Shown here in pieces: positions 8,302 through 15,460 of a stretch of DNA of 64,000 nt (its first letter is position 1; each line of letters starts with the position of its first letter). The stretch spans positions 1-64,000 of the forward strand of contig CAMVHR010000010.1 of NCBI GenBank assembly GCA_947167345.1. The letters run 5' to 3'. Below the pieces are notes generated by a model that had not been told where the DNA came from, made no database searches, and saw only the letters and a program-made list of their open reading frames with translations. The stretch is from an uncultured Treponema sp. Lineage in GTDB: Bacteria > Spirochaetota > Spirochaetia > Treponematales > Treponemataceae. The translations under genes were made by a program, and so were the position numbers.

Positions 8302-9573
8302 TTGAAAAGATTTTACTATTTCTTAATTCCTATTGTCTTATGTGCGTGTTCAAAGAATTTTGTACAGCAGTCGTCTGCACAAGAAGAAACTTCATCTTTT
8401 CAGAAAACAGATATAGAAGTTCCTTTTTATCCTGCTGTTTTTGGAGGAGTTCAAAATCAGTCGGATGGAACTCAGTTATTACTTATTAGAGAATATGACA
8501 AGTCTGAACCTGAAGCCTGTAACACAGCTTATAAGTCTGTAATCATTCCCAAAAAGCCTTGTGAAGACCGATTTATTCCTGTCCAGATGCAAGATAGCAG
8601 TTTATGGACTTATGCGGATGTTTGTAAGAAAGGTTTACCTATTGTTCCTGCAGTTTTTGCGGAAGTAAGACCTTTCAAAGATGGGCTTGGTGCAGTTTGT
8701 CGTGATGGACTTTGGGGATTTATAGATGAGAATGGAAAGCTTGCTGTCAATTTTGACTATATCTCAGTTCAAGATTTTTACAACGGAATATGCATTGTTT
8801 CTTTTATGCAAGGTGAAAAGAAATGGTGGGGAGGTATAGACAGAAGTGGAAAGCTGCTTTTTTCTATTCCAGACAGAACATGGTCTACAGATGGTGTCTC
8901 TGATATTTACAATTTCTATGAGTATGATTATGCCAAAGGAAAGACAGATAATGGAGAATGTTTTATTTCTAGAAGTGGTGAAATTCTTTTAAATAATATA
9001 ACTTTGGGAGATATAGAATTCCTTACAATGAAAGATGACCGCTTTGATTTTGAATATGGAAATAAAACTTTATGTGTTCGAGGATTTTTTGATGATAAGC
9101 TTTACTTACAGACGAAAAGTGAGAGCCGTTCAACTCTTTACGGTGCATTTGACAGGTCTGGAAAATGGATTATAGAACCTGTTCATAAGAATTATTCAGA
9201 AGTCATAGGCATTATAAATAATTCTAAAATTGAAGGAATAAAGCCTTTTCTGAGCACCAGCGTACAAGACGAGGATACAAAGCTGTTTGGTCTAAAAGAC
9301 AGAAACGAAATGTGGCTGGTACAGCCCGAATATGCATTTATTCTGGCAGATAAAGACAATGGATATTTTATTTTGATGACAACGGATGAAAAGTTTGGAG
9401 TTGCTGATGCTTACGGAAGAATAACTGTAGTTCCGAATTATGAAGATATTGCATGCATACATACTAATCCTTTATATTTCTGTGCTTGCAGAAATGGAAA
9501 ATATGGAATTATAAATTTGTCAGGAAAAGAATTGTATTCATTTGAAAATGATGACATGATTTTTCTAGATTGA
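8302..9573 (+). CDS. WG-repeat lipoprotein
   Basis: 423 aa, TTG start two bases after the previous stop. The signal peptide MKRFYYFLIPIVLCACSKN ends in lipobox LCAC. The mature protein has about six degenerate WG-type repeats: DGLWGFIDENGKL, KWWGGIDRSGKLL, TLYGAFDRSGKW, LFGLKDRNEMWLV, KFGVADAYGRI and KYGIINLSGKEL. WG repeats build beta-propeller-like surfaces whose ligand is unknown. The signal peptide is almost identical, in DNA as well, to that of the next gene, although the mature parts are unrelated. This points to recombination that swapped export signals within the cluster. Probable operon with the flanking SUMF genes. Confidence 0.85.
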   Translation: MKRFYYFLIPIVLCACSKNFVQQSSAQEETSSFQKTDIEVPFYPAVFGGVQNQSDGTQLLLIREYDKSEPEACNTAYKSVIIPKKPCEDRFIPVQMQDSSLWTYADVCKKGLPIVPAVFAEVRPFKDGLGAVCRDGLWGFIDENGKLAVNFDYISVQDFYNGICIVSFMQGEKKWWGGIDRSGKLLFSIPDRTWSTDGVSDIYNFYEYDYAKGKTDNGECFISRSGEILLNNITLGDIEFLTMKDDRFDFEYGNKTLCVRGFFDDKLYLQTKSESRSTLYGAFDRSGKWIIEPVHKNYSEVIGIINNSKIEGIKPFLSTSVQDEDTKLFGLKDRNEMWLVQPEYAFILADKDNGYFILMTTDEKFGVADAYGRITVVPNYEDIACIHTNPLYFCACRNGKYGIINLSGKELYSFENDDMIFLD

Positions 9574-9592
9574 TATTGTAAAAAGATAAAAA

Positions 9593-10546
9593 ATGAAAAG
9601 ATATCTCTATTTCCTAATTCCAGTTGTCTTATGTGCTTGCTCAAAGAATTCTGTACGACAGTCTGTGCAGATAACAGAACTTACCGAACCAAATAATGCA
9701 TCTGTTAGTGTGCAAAACTCAGAAGCTGAGGATGAGGTAAAAACAGTACATGAAGAAAAACTGTCTCAAATAGACATAGTTTCGGAAGAAGAATATCTTG
9801 CTTTGTATGCTGATACGGATTGCAGTTTAACAAAGCCTAAAATGATATTTGTTGAAGGCAATGAACACCTAGACTTAAGCAGTTTTGAAATTGGAGAAAC
9901 AGAAGTTACAATTGAACAGTACTGCACTGTAATTGGAGAAACTGAATTTAATAAAGAATGGGGAAAACATCCAATAGCTGGCATAAACTGGTTTGAAGCA
10001 ATTATGTTTTGCAATAAATTAAGCATTATGAACGGATATGAACCATGCTACACTTTGAACGGAGAAAAAGACCCTTCTTTATGGAAAGGTGACCTGCCTT
10101 ATTATACAGAAGCAGATGGTCATGTTGGAGACATTAGCGAATGGAATCCTGTACGGTGTAATTTCAATGCCAACGGCTATAGGCTTCCTACAAAAAAAGA
10201 ATGGGCTTTTGCTGCACGTGGCGGAAATAAAAGCAATCATACACAATTTAGCGGAAGTGATGATATAGATGAAGTTGGTTGGACAGAAGAAAACTCTAAA
10301 GAAAGACAGCAAGTAGCAACAAAAAAGCCGAACGAGCTTTGCATATACGATATGAGTGGAAATGTTTGGGAATGGTGCTGGGATAAAATGCGTTCTGATC
10401 CTAATGATTTTCGCCGTATAGTAAAAGGTGGTGGCTGTGGCACGCCAGCTTCATACAGTGCTATTTCATATATATCAAGCGACGAACCTGATGTACAATC
10501 CTTGTATTACGGTTTCCGTTTATGCCGTTCTATTGGAGAACGATAA
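9593..10546 (+). CDS. SUMF1/FGE-fold lipoprotein
   Basis: 317 aa with signal peptide MKRYLYFLIPVVLCACSKN (lipobox LCAC). The SUMF domain runs from about residue 82 to the end: MIFVEGNEHLDLSSFEIGETEV, INWFEAIMFCNKLS, NGYRLPTKKEWAFAARGGN, IYDMSGNVWEWCWDK and YGFRLCRSIG. It is a paralogue of the 6947 gene and shares GWTEENSKER and ATKKPNEL with it, but lacks the C-terminal extension. The start of its domain is shorter than usual (VEGN rather than VEGGTF...). Only one Cys sits where FGE has its catalytic pair, so an enzymatic role is unlikely. Probably anchored to the outer or inner membrane by lipid. Confidence 0.85.
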   Translation: MKRYLYFLIPVVLCACSKNSVRQSVQITELTEPNNASVSVQNSEAEDEVKTVHEEKLSQIDIVSEEEYLALYADTDCSLTKPKMIFVEGNEHLDLSSFEIGETEVTIEQYCTVIGETEFNKEWGKHPIAGINWFEAIMFCNKLSIMNGYEPCYTLNGEKDPSLWKGDLPYYTEADGHVGDISEWNPVRCNFNANGYRLPTKKEWAFAARGGNKSNHTQFSGSDDIDEVGWTEENSKERQQVATKKPNELCIYDMSGNVWEWCWDKMRSDPNDFRRIVKGGGCGTPASYSAISYISSDEPDVQSLYYGFRLCRSIGER

Positions 10547-10568
10547 AGAAATCTACTAAATAAGAATT

Positions 10569-12167
10569 ATGAGAGTTATGAAACGTAAAATATATCGCTT
10601 ATTACTATTATCGTTATTCTTTTCTACACTGCTCCATGCTGAAATGGTGCGTGTTGAAGGCGGAACATTCTACATGAAAGACTGGAGAAACCAGAAATAT
10701 CATAAAGTAACTGTGAGCAGCTTTGAAATCGATGCTGTTGAAACTGGCATGAGATACAACTGGTGGGAGTCTGTAGCTGAATGTAACCGTATGAGCCGTA
10801 GTTGCGGATATACACCATGCTACAGTCTGAATGGAGAAACCGATGAAAGAAAGTGGGGAAATCCTCCTGAAAGCTGTGAGTTTGACATCATGAAAGTCTG
10901 GTCTGAAATAGAATGTGACTTCAATGCCAATGGATACAGATTACCCACTTCTGCCGAATGGGAATGGGCTGCACAAGGCGGAATCAAGAGTAAAGGTTGT
11001 AAATACAGCGGAAGCAATAATCTGGATGAGGTCGGATGGTATGACGGTAATACACAAATTGATAGAAGATATTTTGATCGCGGTGGACCTGCACCTGATA
11101 TAAACGGAAATTACTGGCAGGAAAGCGCACAGAAAAAGCCTAATGAACTTGGTATTTATGATATGAGCGGTAATATGTGGGAATGGGTCTGGGACTGGTA
11201 CTGGCCGTACAGTGAACTTCCTCAGATAAATCCTACTGGCTACAGTGACAGTGAATGCAGTCTGAAGTGCAAGACTATACGAGGAGGGGGCTGGACTTCT
11301 CCATCACAAGACTGTGAAGTAACATCTTATGCTTGGGCAGAAACCATGACAGAGTCTACAGGGTATGTTGCTTTCAGAGTTTGCCGTTCCCTTACAAAAG
11401 ACCATTCAGATACGGTACTGCTTGAAGACAACGGCACAAACAGGCAGGCACTAAAGCCTGTCATGATATATGTTCCGTGTGCAAATGCACCTACATCGCT
11501 AAATATAGAGCCTTATGAGATTTCCGAGACGGAGCTTAGCCGAGAACTTTATGCACTCATTAGAGGAACGGAACTGTATCAGCCGGAAGGAAATCTGCCA
11601 GTGGAGGGTGTTTCTTGGTATGAGGCTGTTGAACTGTGCAACCTTCTGAGCTTTATGTACGGCTATACTCCATGCTACAGCCTTGGCGGTAAGACAAATC
11701 CTGATGAATGGAAAAATGATGACGGTCTTACATGGAAAAAGATTAAGTGCGACTTTACTGCTGACGGTTACAGGCTTCCGACTGAGATAGAGTGGAACTA
11801 TGCAGCCGAAAGTGGAAAGACTGGGAAAAGACTTATGTCAGAATGCTGGTATTCTGAAAACAGCGGAGGCAGATGCCATGCAGTACTTTCAAAAGCAATG
11901 AACTCTCTTGGAATATACAACATGCTGGGTAATGTGCAGGAATGGTGCTGGGAATCTGCTGCAAAGGATAATCCTGAAAAAGTTCTAAAAGGCGGAGGAT
12001 ATGACAGCAATAAAGATGCATGTTATCCGAATGTCCGAAAATATGAAGCACCTGATGTTGAGGGCGAAATTACTGGAATAAGGCTATGCCGTTCATTAAA
12101 CAGAATTCCTAAAAAGAAAAGTTTGATAGACAGCATAACAGGCTTTTTTATAGGATTGTTCAAGTGA
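10569..12167 (+). CDS. Secreted protein with two tandem SUMF1/FGE-fold domains
   Basis: 532 aa. The signal peptide LLLLSLFFSTLLHAEM has a type I-like cleavage site and no lipobox. Domain 1 (about 25-275) carries MVRVEGGTFYM, NGYRLPTSAEWEWAAQGG, GIYDMSGNMWEW and VAFRVCRS. Domain 2 (about 295-510) carries VSWYEAVELCNLLS, DGYRLPTEIEWNYAA, GIYNMLGNVQEWCW and GIRLCRS. The tail RIPKKKSLIDSITGFFIGLFK is basic then hydrophobic and may bind membrane. A second ATG three codons in (10578) is a possible alternative start. The 3' end and following bases are duplicated in the scar at 3247-3452. The tandem domains suggest internal duplication of a SUMF unit. Confidence 0.85.
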   Translation: MRVMKRKIYRLLLLSLFFSTLLHAEMVRVEGGTFYMKDWRNQKYHKVTVSSFEIDAVETGMRYNWWESVAECNRMSRSCGYTPCYSLNGETDERKWGNPPESCEFDIMKVWSEIECDFNANGYRLPTSAEWEWAAQGGIKSKGCKYSGSNNLDEVGWYDGNTQIDRRYFDRGGPAPDINGNYWQESAQKKPNELGIYDMSGNMWEWVWDWYWPYSELPQINPTGYSDSECSLKCKTIRGGGWTSPSQDCEVTSYAWAETMTESTGYVAFRVCRSLTKDHSDTVLLEDNGTNRQALKPVMIYVPCANAPTSLNIEPYEISETELSRELYALIRGTELYQPEGNLPVEGVSWYEAVELCNLLSFMYGYTPCYSLGGKTNPDEWKNDDGLTWKKIKCDFTADGYRLPTEIEWNYAAESGKTGKRLMSECWYSENSGGRCHAVLSKAMNSLGIYNMLGNVQEWCWESAAKDNPEKVLKGGGYDSNKDACYPNVRKYEAPDVEGEITGIRLCRSLNRIPKKKSLIDSITGFFIGLFK

Positions 12168-12200
12168 TTGTTGATACTTGTATGATATGGGCTGTGGTCA

Positions 12201-12240
12201 AACCATCCGTTTGACGGGTGGTTATGATGTATTTTTATTT
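12201..12240. terminator. Hairpin terminator after the SUMF cluster
   Basis: AACCATCCGT (12201-12210) pairs with ACGGGTGGTT (12214-12223) over a 3-nt loop with one wobble, followed within a few bases by a T-rich run. It lies 34 bp after the tandem-SUMF stop and also marks the end of the Rpn-like remnant on the other strand. Confidence 0.6.
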
Positions 12241-12405
12241 TTCTTCTTCCGTTACCGTTATTTTATTGTATGCCTGTTCCGCCATTTCAAGCTCCTTGGT
12301 CATGCCGTTACTCTCTTCAAATCGGGCAAGTTCCTCTGACCCGATACCTTCTGATATAAATTTGCACCAGAACACAGCCCTTTTCAAATCTTCGGGAACA
12401 CTCAT
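12235..12405 (-). pseudogene. C-terminal remnant of an Rpn-family (PD-(D/E)XK transposase-like) protein
   Basis: Too short for the ORF track. The minus strand encodes 56 residues, MSVPEDLKRAVFWCKFISEG...LARFEESNGMTKELEMAEQAY...TEEEK, then stops. The combination of an EELxRFE-like segment with MAEQAY and TEEEK resembles the C-terminal part of Rpn-family recombination-promoting nucleases (the TIGR01784 group), whose members are usually near 300 aa. The frame stays open upstream of the Met for some codons, without recognisable family sequence. The catalytic N-terminal domain is absent, so it is a fragment. The plus-strand 69-aa ORF at 12218 is its shadow. The family call is from memory of the pattern. 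Confidence 0.5.
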
Positions 12406-12472
12406 TATTGTAGACTGGGCGGTTTGATTAGTGTATACTGCCAGATGTATTAAAACGTAATGAGGTAAAAAA

Positions 12473-13429
12473 ATGAAGTTAAGTTTTAACGGAATTCCTT
12501 CTTTTCGTTCTTTGATATCATCTATGATGCCATCTCTGCTACTGTCACTTGTTGTTTCTGTGATAGTTACAGCTATTGTGGTTCATAATAGTTCTGGCAG
12601 AATAAGCCGGAACCGCTATTGGAAATTTCAAATCCTTATGTTTTTAGGATTTTGTCTTTATGGACCAGTTTTTTGGGTAGCATTTTTCATAACAGTTAGA
12701 TTCTTTTTTCACTCTATTTCTATAGCTTTAATTATGCTTCTGTTACTCTGCTATATAATTGGCTATATAATTTTTGTATATAAGTACATGCAGCTGCAGG
12801 TTCGTCGTTATCAGGATATGGGCTATTCTGGCTGGTATCTTATGTTGCAGTACATCCCATTACTGAATATTTATCTGATAATACTAAGGTTTATTAAGAA
12901 AAGAACTTCATTGATAAATGAGTTTGATGAATCAATTGATTATCTGCACATCTTAAAAAAGATGGGATTGTATCCAAAAATGACTTTTATCGTAATGGAA
13001 GGCGTGGATTTTTACATAAACAATGTAAAATTTGAATGTAGAAAAAATAATGGTCACACTCAGTATGAAGTTTCTGCAATAACCCTTGAAGATGATAAGA
13101 TGCTGAACGAGTATTGCAGGAAAAATTTGAAACAGACAGAAAATGCTTCTGGCTATATGAATAGCTATAAAATTTCTTTTCTTGACGAAGGAAACTTATT
13201 GGAAAAAATAAAAAAAGATTTAAATGCATTGATAATAAAAGAAGGATTTGTTTTAGGTAATGGAATGGAATTTATGATTCGTGATAATTACGGTCTGTAT
13301 GAAATTGTTTATGAAAACGCCTTTGCCGATAAAATCAAATCTTATTCTGAGGTTGAAACCTTGGGCGACTATTCCAGCCAGACGCTGAATAAAGATCAGC
13401 TGCGTAATCTGTTGCTGGAAGCTGTCTGA
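12473..13429 (+). CDS. DUF805-type membrane protein with soluble C-terminal domain
   Basis: 318 aa; GAGG stands 7 nt before the ATG. The N-terminal 145 residues contain hydrophobic segments (SLLLSLVVSVIVTAIVV, ILMFLGFCLYGPVFWVAFFI, IALIMLLLLCYIIGYIIFVY, LMLQYIPLLNIYLIIL). DUF805 hallmarks are GRISRNRYWKFQ and RRYQDMGYSGWYLMLQ. The remaining 170 residues are soluble and unrecognised, rich in Lys/Glu, with FDESIDYLHILKKMG after the last helix. DUF805 proteins are inner-membrane proteins of unknown function. The gene is monocistronic, between two terminators. Confidence 0.75.
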   Translation: MKLSFNGIPSFRSLISSMMPSLLLSLVVSVIVTAIVVHNSSGRISRNRYWKFQILMFLGFCLYGPVFWVAFFITVRFFFHSISIALIMLLLLCYIIGYIIFVYKYMQLQVRRYQDMGYSGWYLMLQYIPLLNIYLIILRFIKKRTSLINEFDESIDYLHILKKMGLYPKMTFIVMEGVDFYINNVKFECRKNNGHTQYEVSAITLEDDKMLNEYCRKNLKQTENASGYMNSYKISFLDEGNLLEKIKKDLNALIIKEGFVLGNGMEFMIRDNYGLYEIVYENAFADKIKSYSEVETLGDYSSQTLNKDQLRNLLLEAV

Positions 13430-13460
13430 CATTTTTTTAGTGATAATATCAAGTTTTCAA

Positions 13461-13503
13461 AAAAAAGCCCTCGCAATGGCATAAACCGTTGCAGGAGCTT
13501 TTT
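13461..13503. terminator. Bidirectional hairpin terminator
   Basis: AAAAAAGCCCTCGCAATGG (13461-13479) pairs imperfectly with CCGTTGCAGGAGCTTTTT (13486-13503). The A-run on one side and T-run on the other let it serve both the DUF805 gene and the convergent ATPase gene ending at 13519. Confidence 0.75.
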
Positions 13504-13518
13504 GCATTAAGCTGAATA

Positions 13519-14841
13519 TTACAAAAAAAGAGCCATGTAAAACGGAATAAAAGTTACTCCATCTTCAACACTCAAATCCTTTGAATAAATGACATATTTT
13601 TCGCCTGTCTGCTGTGAATATTTTTGACAGAACAAATCAAGCGAGCGATGATTTTTATATGTCGAAGATTTTACTTCCACAGGAATAATTTTTTTGCCTT
13701 TTGAAAGCATAAAGTCAATTTCATGATGATTAAAATTATGAAAGTACAAATCGTAACCTTTGGAACGTAAAATTTGAGCAACAACATTTTCAAAAACCAT
13801 TCCAAGATTTAAACTGATTTTATCTACGATAAGCTGTCTGTAAATAGACTCTTCAATTGGCAGTTTTGAATTCATAAATATCTGTGTAATCAAAAGTCCT
13901 GTATCGCCCATAAAGATTTTCTGAGTCGAAATGTCTTTGTTGAGTGAAAAAGCAAAATTAGGATCACTACAGTTGTTTGCAATGTTTACAATCATGGAGT
14001 CTTTTATAGCTTCAAAAGAACTGTAATTGCGTGAAACTCGAGAATTCTTTCCAAGAGCAGTTGCCTTGAAAAGCCTTGAATGAGAAGAAAGCTCAGAAGG
14101 AAGGGCATCTAAAATGAGCGAAGTCGAAAGATTGTAACTCGAATCAAGTTTTTTTAAGTCATTATGATAAAGTAAAAGAATGTCACGTTTTATTTCATCA
14201 ACTCTGGAATAGTCGTTTGATTTTAAAAGTTCCTCTATTGCCTGTGGCATTCCTCCTACAGACATATACAAGCGGAAATCTTTTATGATTTTTCTATGAA
14301 CTGCATCTCCCAAAGGCTTTTTTGCAGTAAAATTTTCCCGAATCATTTCTATGGTAACTTCATCACCCATTGCCCATAAAAATTCTTCAAAATCCATTGG
14401 GAACATATCTATAGTTTTTTCTTCGCTTGGAAGAAGGATTTTTTCAACATTTTGCCTTAATGTTATCAGAGATCCTGTTTCCATATAATGAAATCGTCCA
14501 TCTGCGACAAGTTGCTTTATTGACTGACGGGCAACAGGAAATAACTGTACTTCATCAAAAATTATAAGGCTTTCATGCGGAATGAGTTTTTTGCCATAAA
14601 TTAGAGAAAGAGAACGAAAAAAAGAATCTAAATCAGTAATGTCGTCAAAAAGAGATTTAACTTTGTTCAAATCTGTCTGAAAGTTTATGAGAATATATGA
14701 TGAATATTGTTTTTTTGCAAATTCCTCTACAATTGTAGACTTTCCTATTCGCCTTGCTCCTTGAACAAGCAATGCACGGGAAGAAGCCCATTGTTCTTTC
14801 CAATCTAAAAAACGACTGTATATCTTTCTTTTAAACAGCAT
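13519..14841 (-). CDS. AAA_14 ATPase with DUF4143 nuclease-fold tail
   Basis: 440 aa, full length for the family. The P-loop is QGARRIGKSTIVEEFA (30-45), Walker B is LIIFDEVQLFP, and sensor-like METGSLI and YMSVGGMPQAI follow. The DUF4143 tail carries GMVFENVVAQILRSKGYDLYF and then HEIDFMLSKGKKIIPVEVKSS, a PD-(D/E)XK-like D...ExK set. These proteins are abundant and often multicopy in treponemes; their role is unknown, with defence or stress-linked selfish behaviour suggested. A three-copy phased repeat lies immediately upstream. It belongs to the same broad type as the broken ATPase at 1901-2771 but to a different subfamily. Confidence 0.9.
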   Translation of the reverse strand: MLFKRKIYSRFLDWKEQWASSRALLVQGARRIGKSTIVEEFAKKQYSSYILINFQTDLNKVKSLFDDITDLDSFFRSLSLIYGKKLIPHESLIIFDEVQLFPVARQSIKQLVADGRFHYMETGSLITLRQNVEKILLPSEEKTIDMFPMDFEEFLWAMGDEVTIEMIRENFTAKKPLGDAVHRKIIKDFRLYMSVGGMPQAIEELLKSNDYSRVDEIKRDILLLYHNDLKKLDSSYNLSTSLILDALPSELSSHSRLFKATALGKNSRVSRNYSSFEAIKDSMIVNIANNCSDPNFAFSLNKDISTQKIFMGDTGLLITQIFMNSKLPIEESIYRQLIVDKISLNLGMVFENVVAQILRSKGYDLYFHNFNHHEIDFMLSKGKKIIPVEVKSSTYKNHRSLDLFCQKYSQQTGEKYVIYSKDLSVEDGVTFIPFYMALFL

Positions 14842-14853
14842 AATGAATTATAT

Positions 14854-14939
14854 GCACAAATATTAAGGTTTGTAAATTGTAATTTTGCACAAATAGTAAG
14901 GTTTTTAACTAGTGATTTTGCACAAATAGTAAGTTTTTT
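14854..14939. repeat. Three direct repeats with exact 33-bp period upstream of the ATPase
   Basis: GCACAAATAnTAAGgTTT occurs at 14854, 14887 and 14920, each 33 bp apart (about three helical turns), so all copies face the same side of the DNA. The first copy begins 13 bp upstream of the ATPase start. The spacing and position suggest cooperative binding of a regulator, possibly the ATPase itself. Confidence 0.85.
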
Positions 14940-14948
14940 AAATTCCAC

Positions 14949-14976
14949 TTTACATTTTTAAGATTGGATTTATAAT
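14949..14976 (+). promoter_or_regulatory. Promoter of the small exported protein gene
   Basis: TTTACA (14949-14954), a 16-bp spacer and a perfect TATAAT (14971-14976) precede the ATG at 15012, with ribosome-binding sequence AGGAG at 15001. It is a good sigma-70-type promoter just outside the last 33-bp repeat. Confidence 0.75.
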
Positions 14977-15011
14977 TAATCTTGTAATCTTTTTTGATAA
15001 AGGAGTGAATA

Positions 15012-15395
15012 ATGAAGAAGATTTTCGCTTTGGCATTAGCTGCCTGTGTAGGCATTGCAGGAGCTTTTGCATTTGATGTCGGTTCTATCCGTGGTTCCTG
15101 GATAGATGAACGCTACGATGCTAAATGGACATTCAGTGCAAATCAGATTGATTTGTACATAGCAAGTACAGGTCAGCATGTATATACATTTACTGATGAT
15201 AATATTGAAAGCTTTAAAGTAAACATGCAGGCTACAGGAGCTTCTGTTTCTTTCAGATGTCCTGGCGCACGCCGTTACTACACCTTTACAAAGCCTGTAG
15301 AACTGACTGCTGATTTGGACGTAAATATTGATCCTGATTGGACAGACCTTGACTACAGAACTCGCTTTAAGTATGTAGAAGGTACAATGGAATAA
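15012..15395 (+). CDS. Small exported protein of unknown function
   Basis: 127 aa. The signal peptide MKKIFALALAACVGIAGAFAFD has a clear AFA-F cleavage site. The mature part is about 106 residues, predicted beta-rich (GSWIDERYDAKWTFS, IDLYIASTGQHVYTF) with many aromatic residues and two Tyr-Tyr/Tyr-rich strands. It resembles a small lipocalin-like or calycin-like periplasmic barrel, but I do not recognise the family. A strong promoter and its own terminator mark it as an independently and perhaps highly expressed gene. Confidence 0.75.
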   Translation: MKKIFALALAACVGIAGAFAFDVGSIRGSWIDERYDAKWTFSANQIDLYIASTGQHVYTFTDDNIESFKVNMQATGASVSFRCPGARRYYTFTKPVELTADLDVNIDPDWTDLDYRTRFKYVEGTME

Positions 15396-15410
15396 TTTTT
15401 AAGATACAAG

Positions 15411-15442
15411 GCACTGTGGTTCTTGCTACAGTGCTTTTTTTA
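15411..15442 (+). terminator. Rho-independent terminator after the small exported protein
   Basis: GCACTGT (15411-15417) and ACAGTGC (15428-15434) form a perfect 7-bp stem with a 10-nt loop, followed by eight T residues. It lies 16 bp after the stop at 15395 and overlaps the track start of the GH27 gene. Confidence 0.85.
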
Positions 15443-15460
15443 TTATACCCTGTTAGTGAT

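Noticed and set aside
14854-14939. CRISPR array or plasmid origin iterons
   Set aside because: Only three units with related spacers and no cas or replication gene; the position in front of an ATPase start favours a regulatory array.
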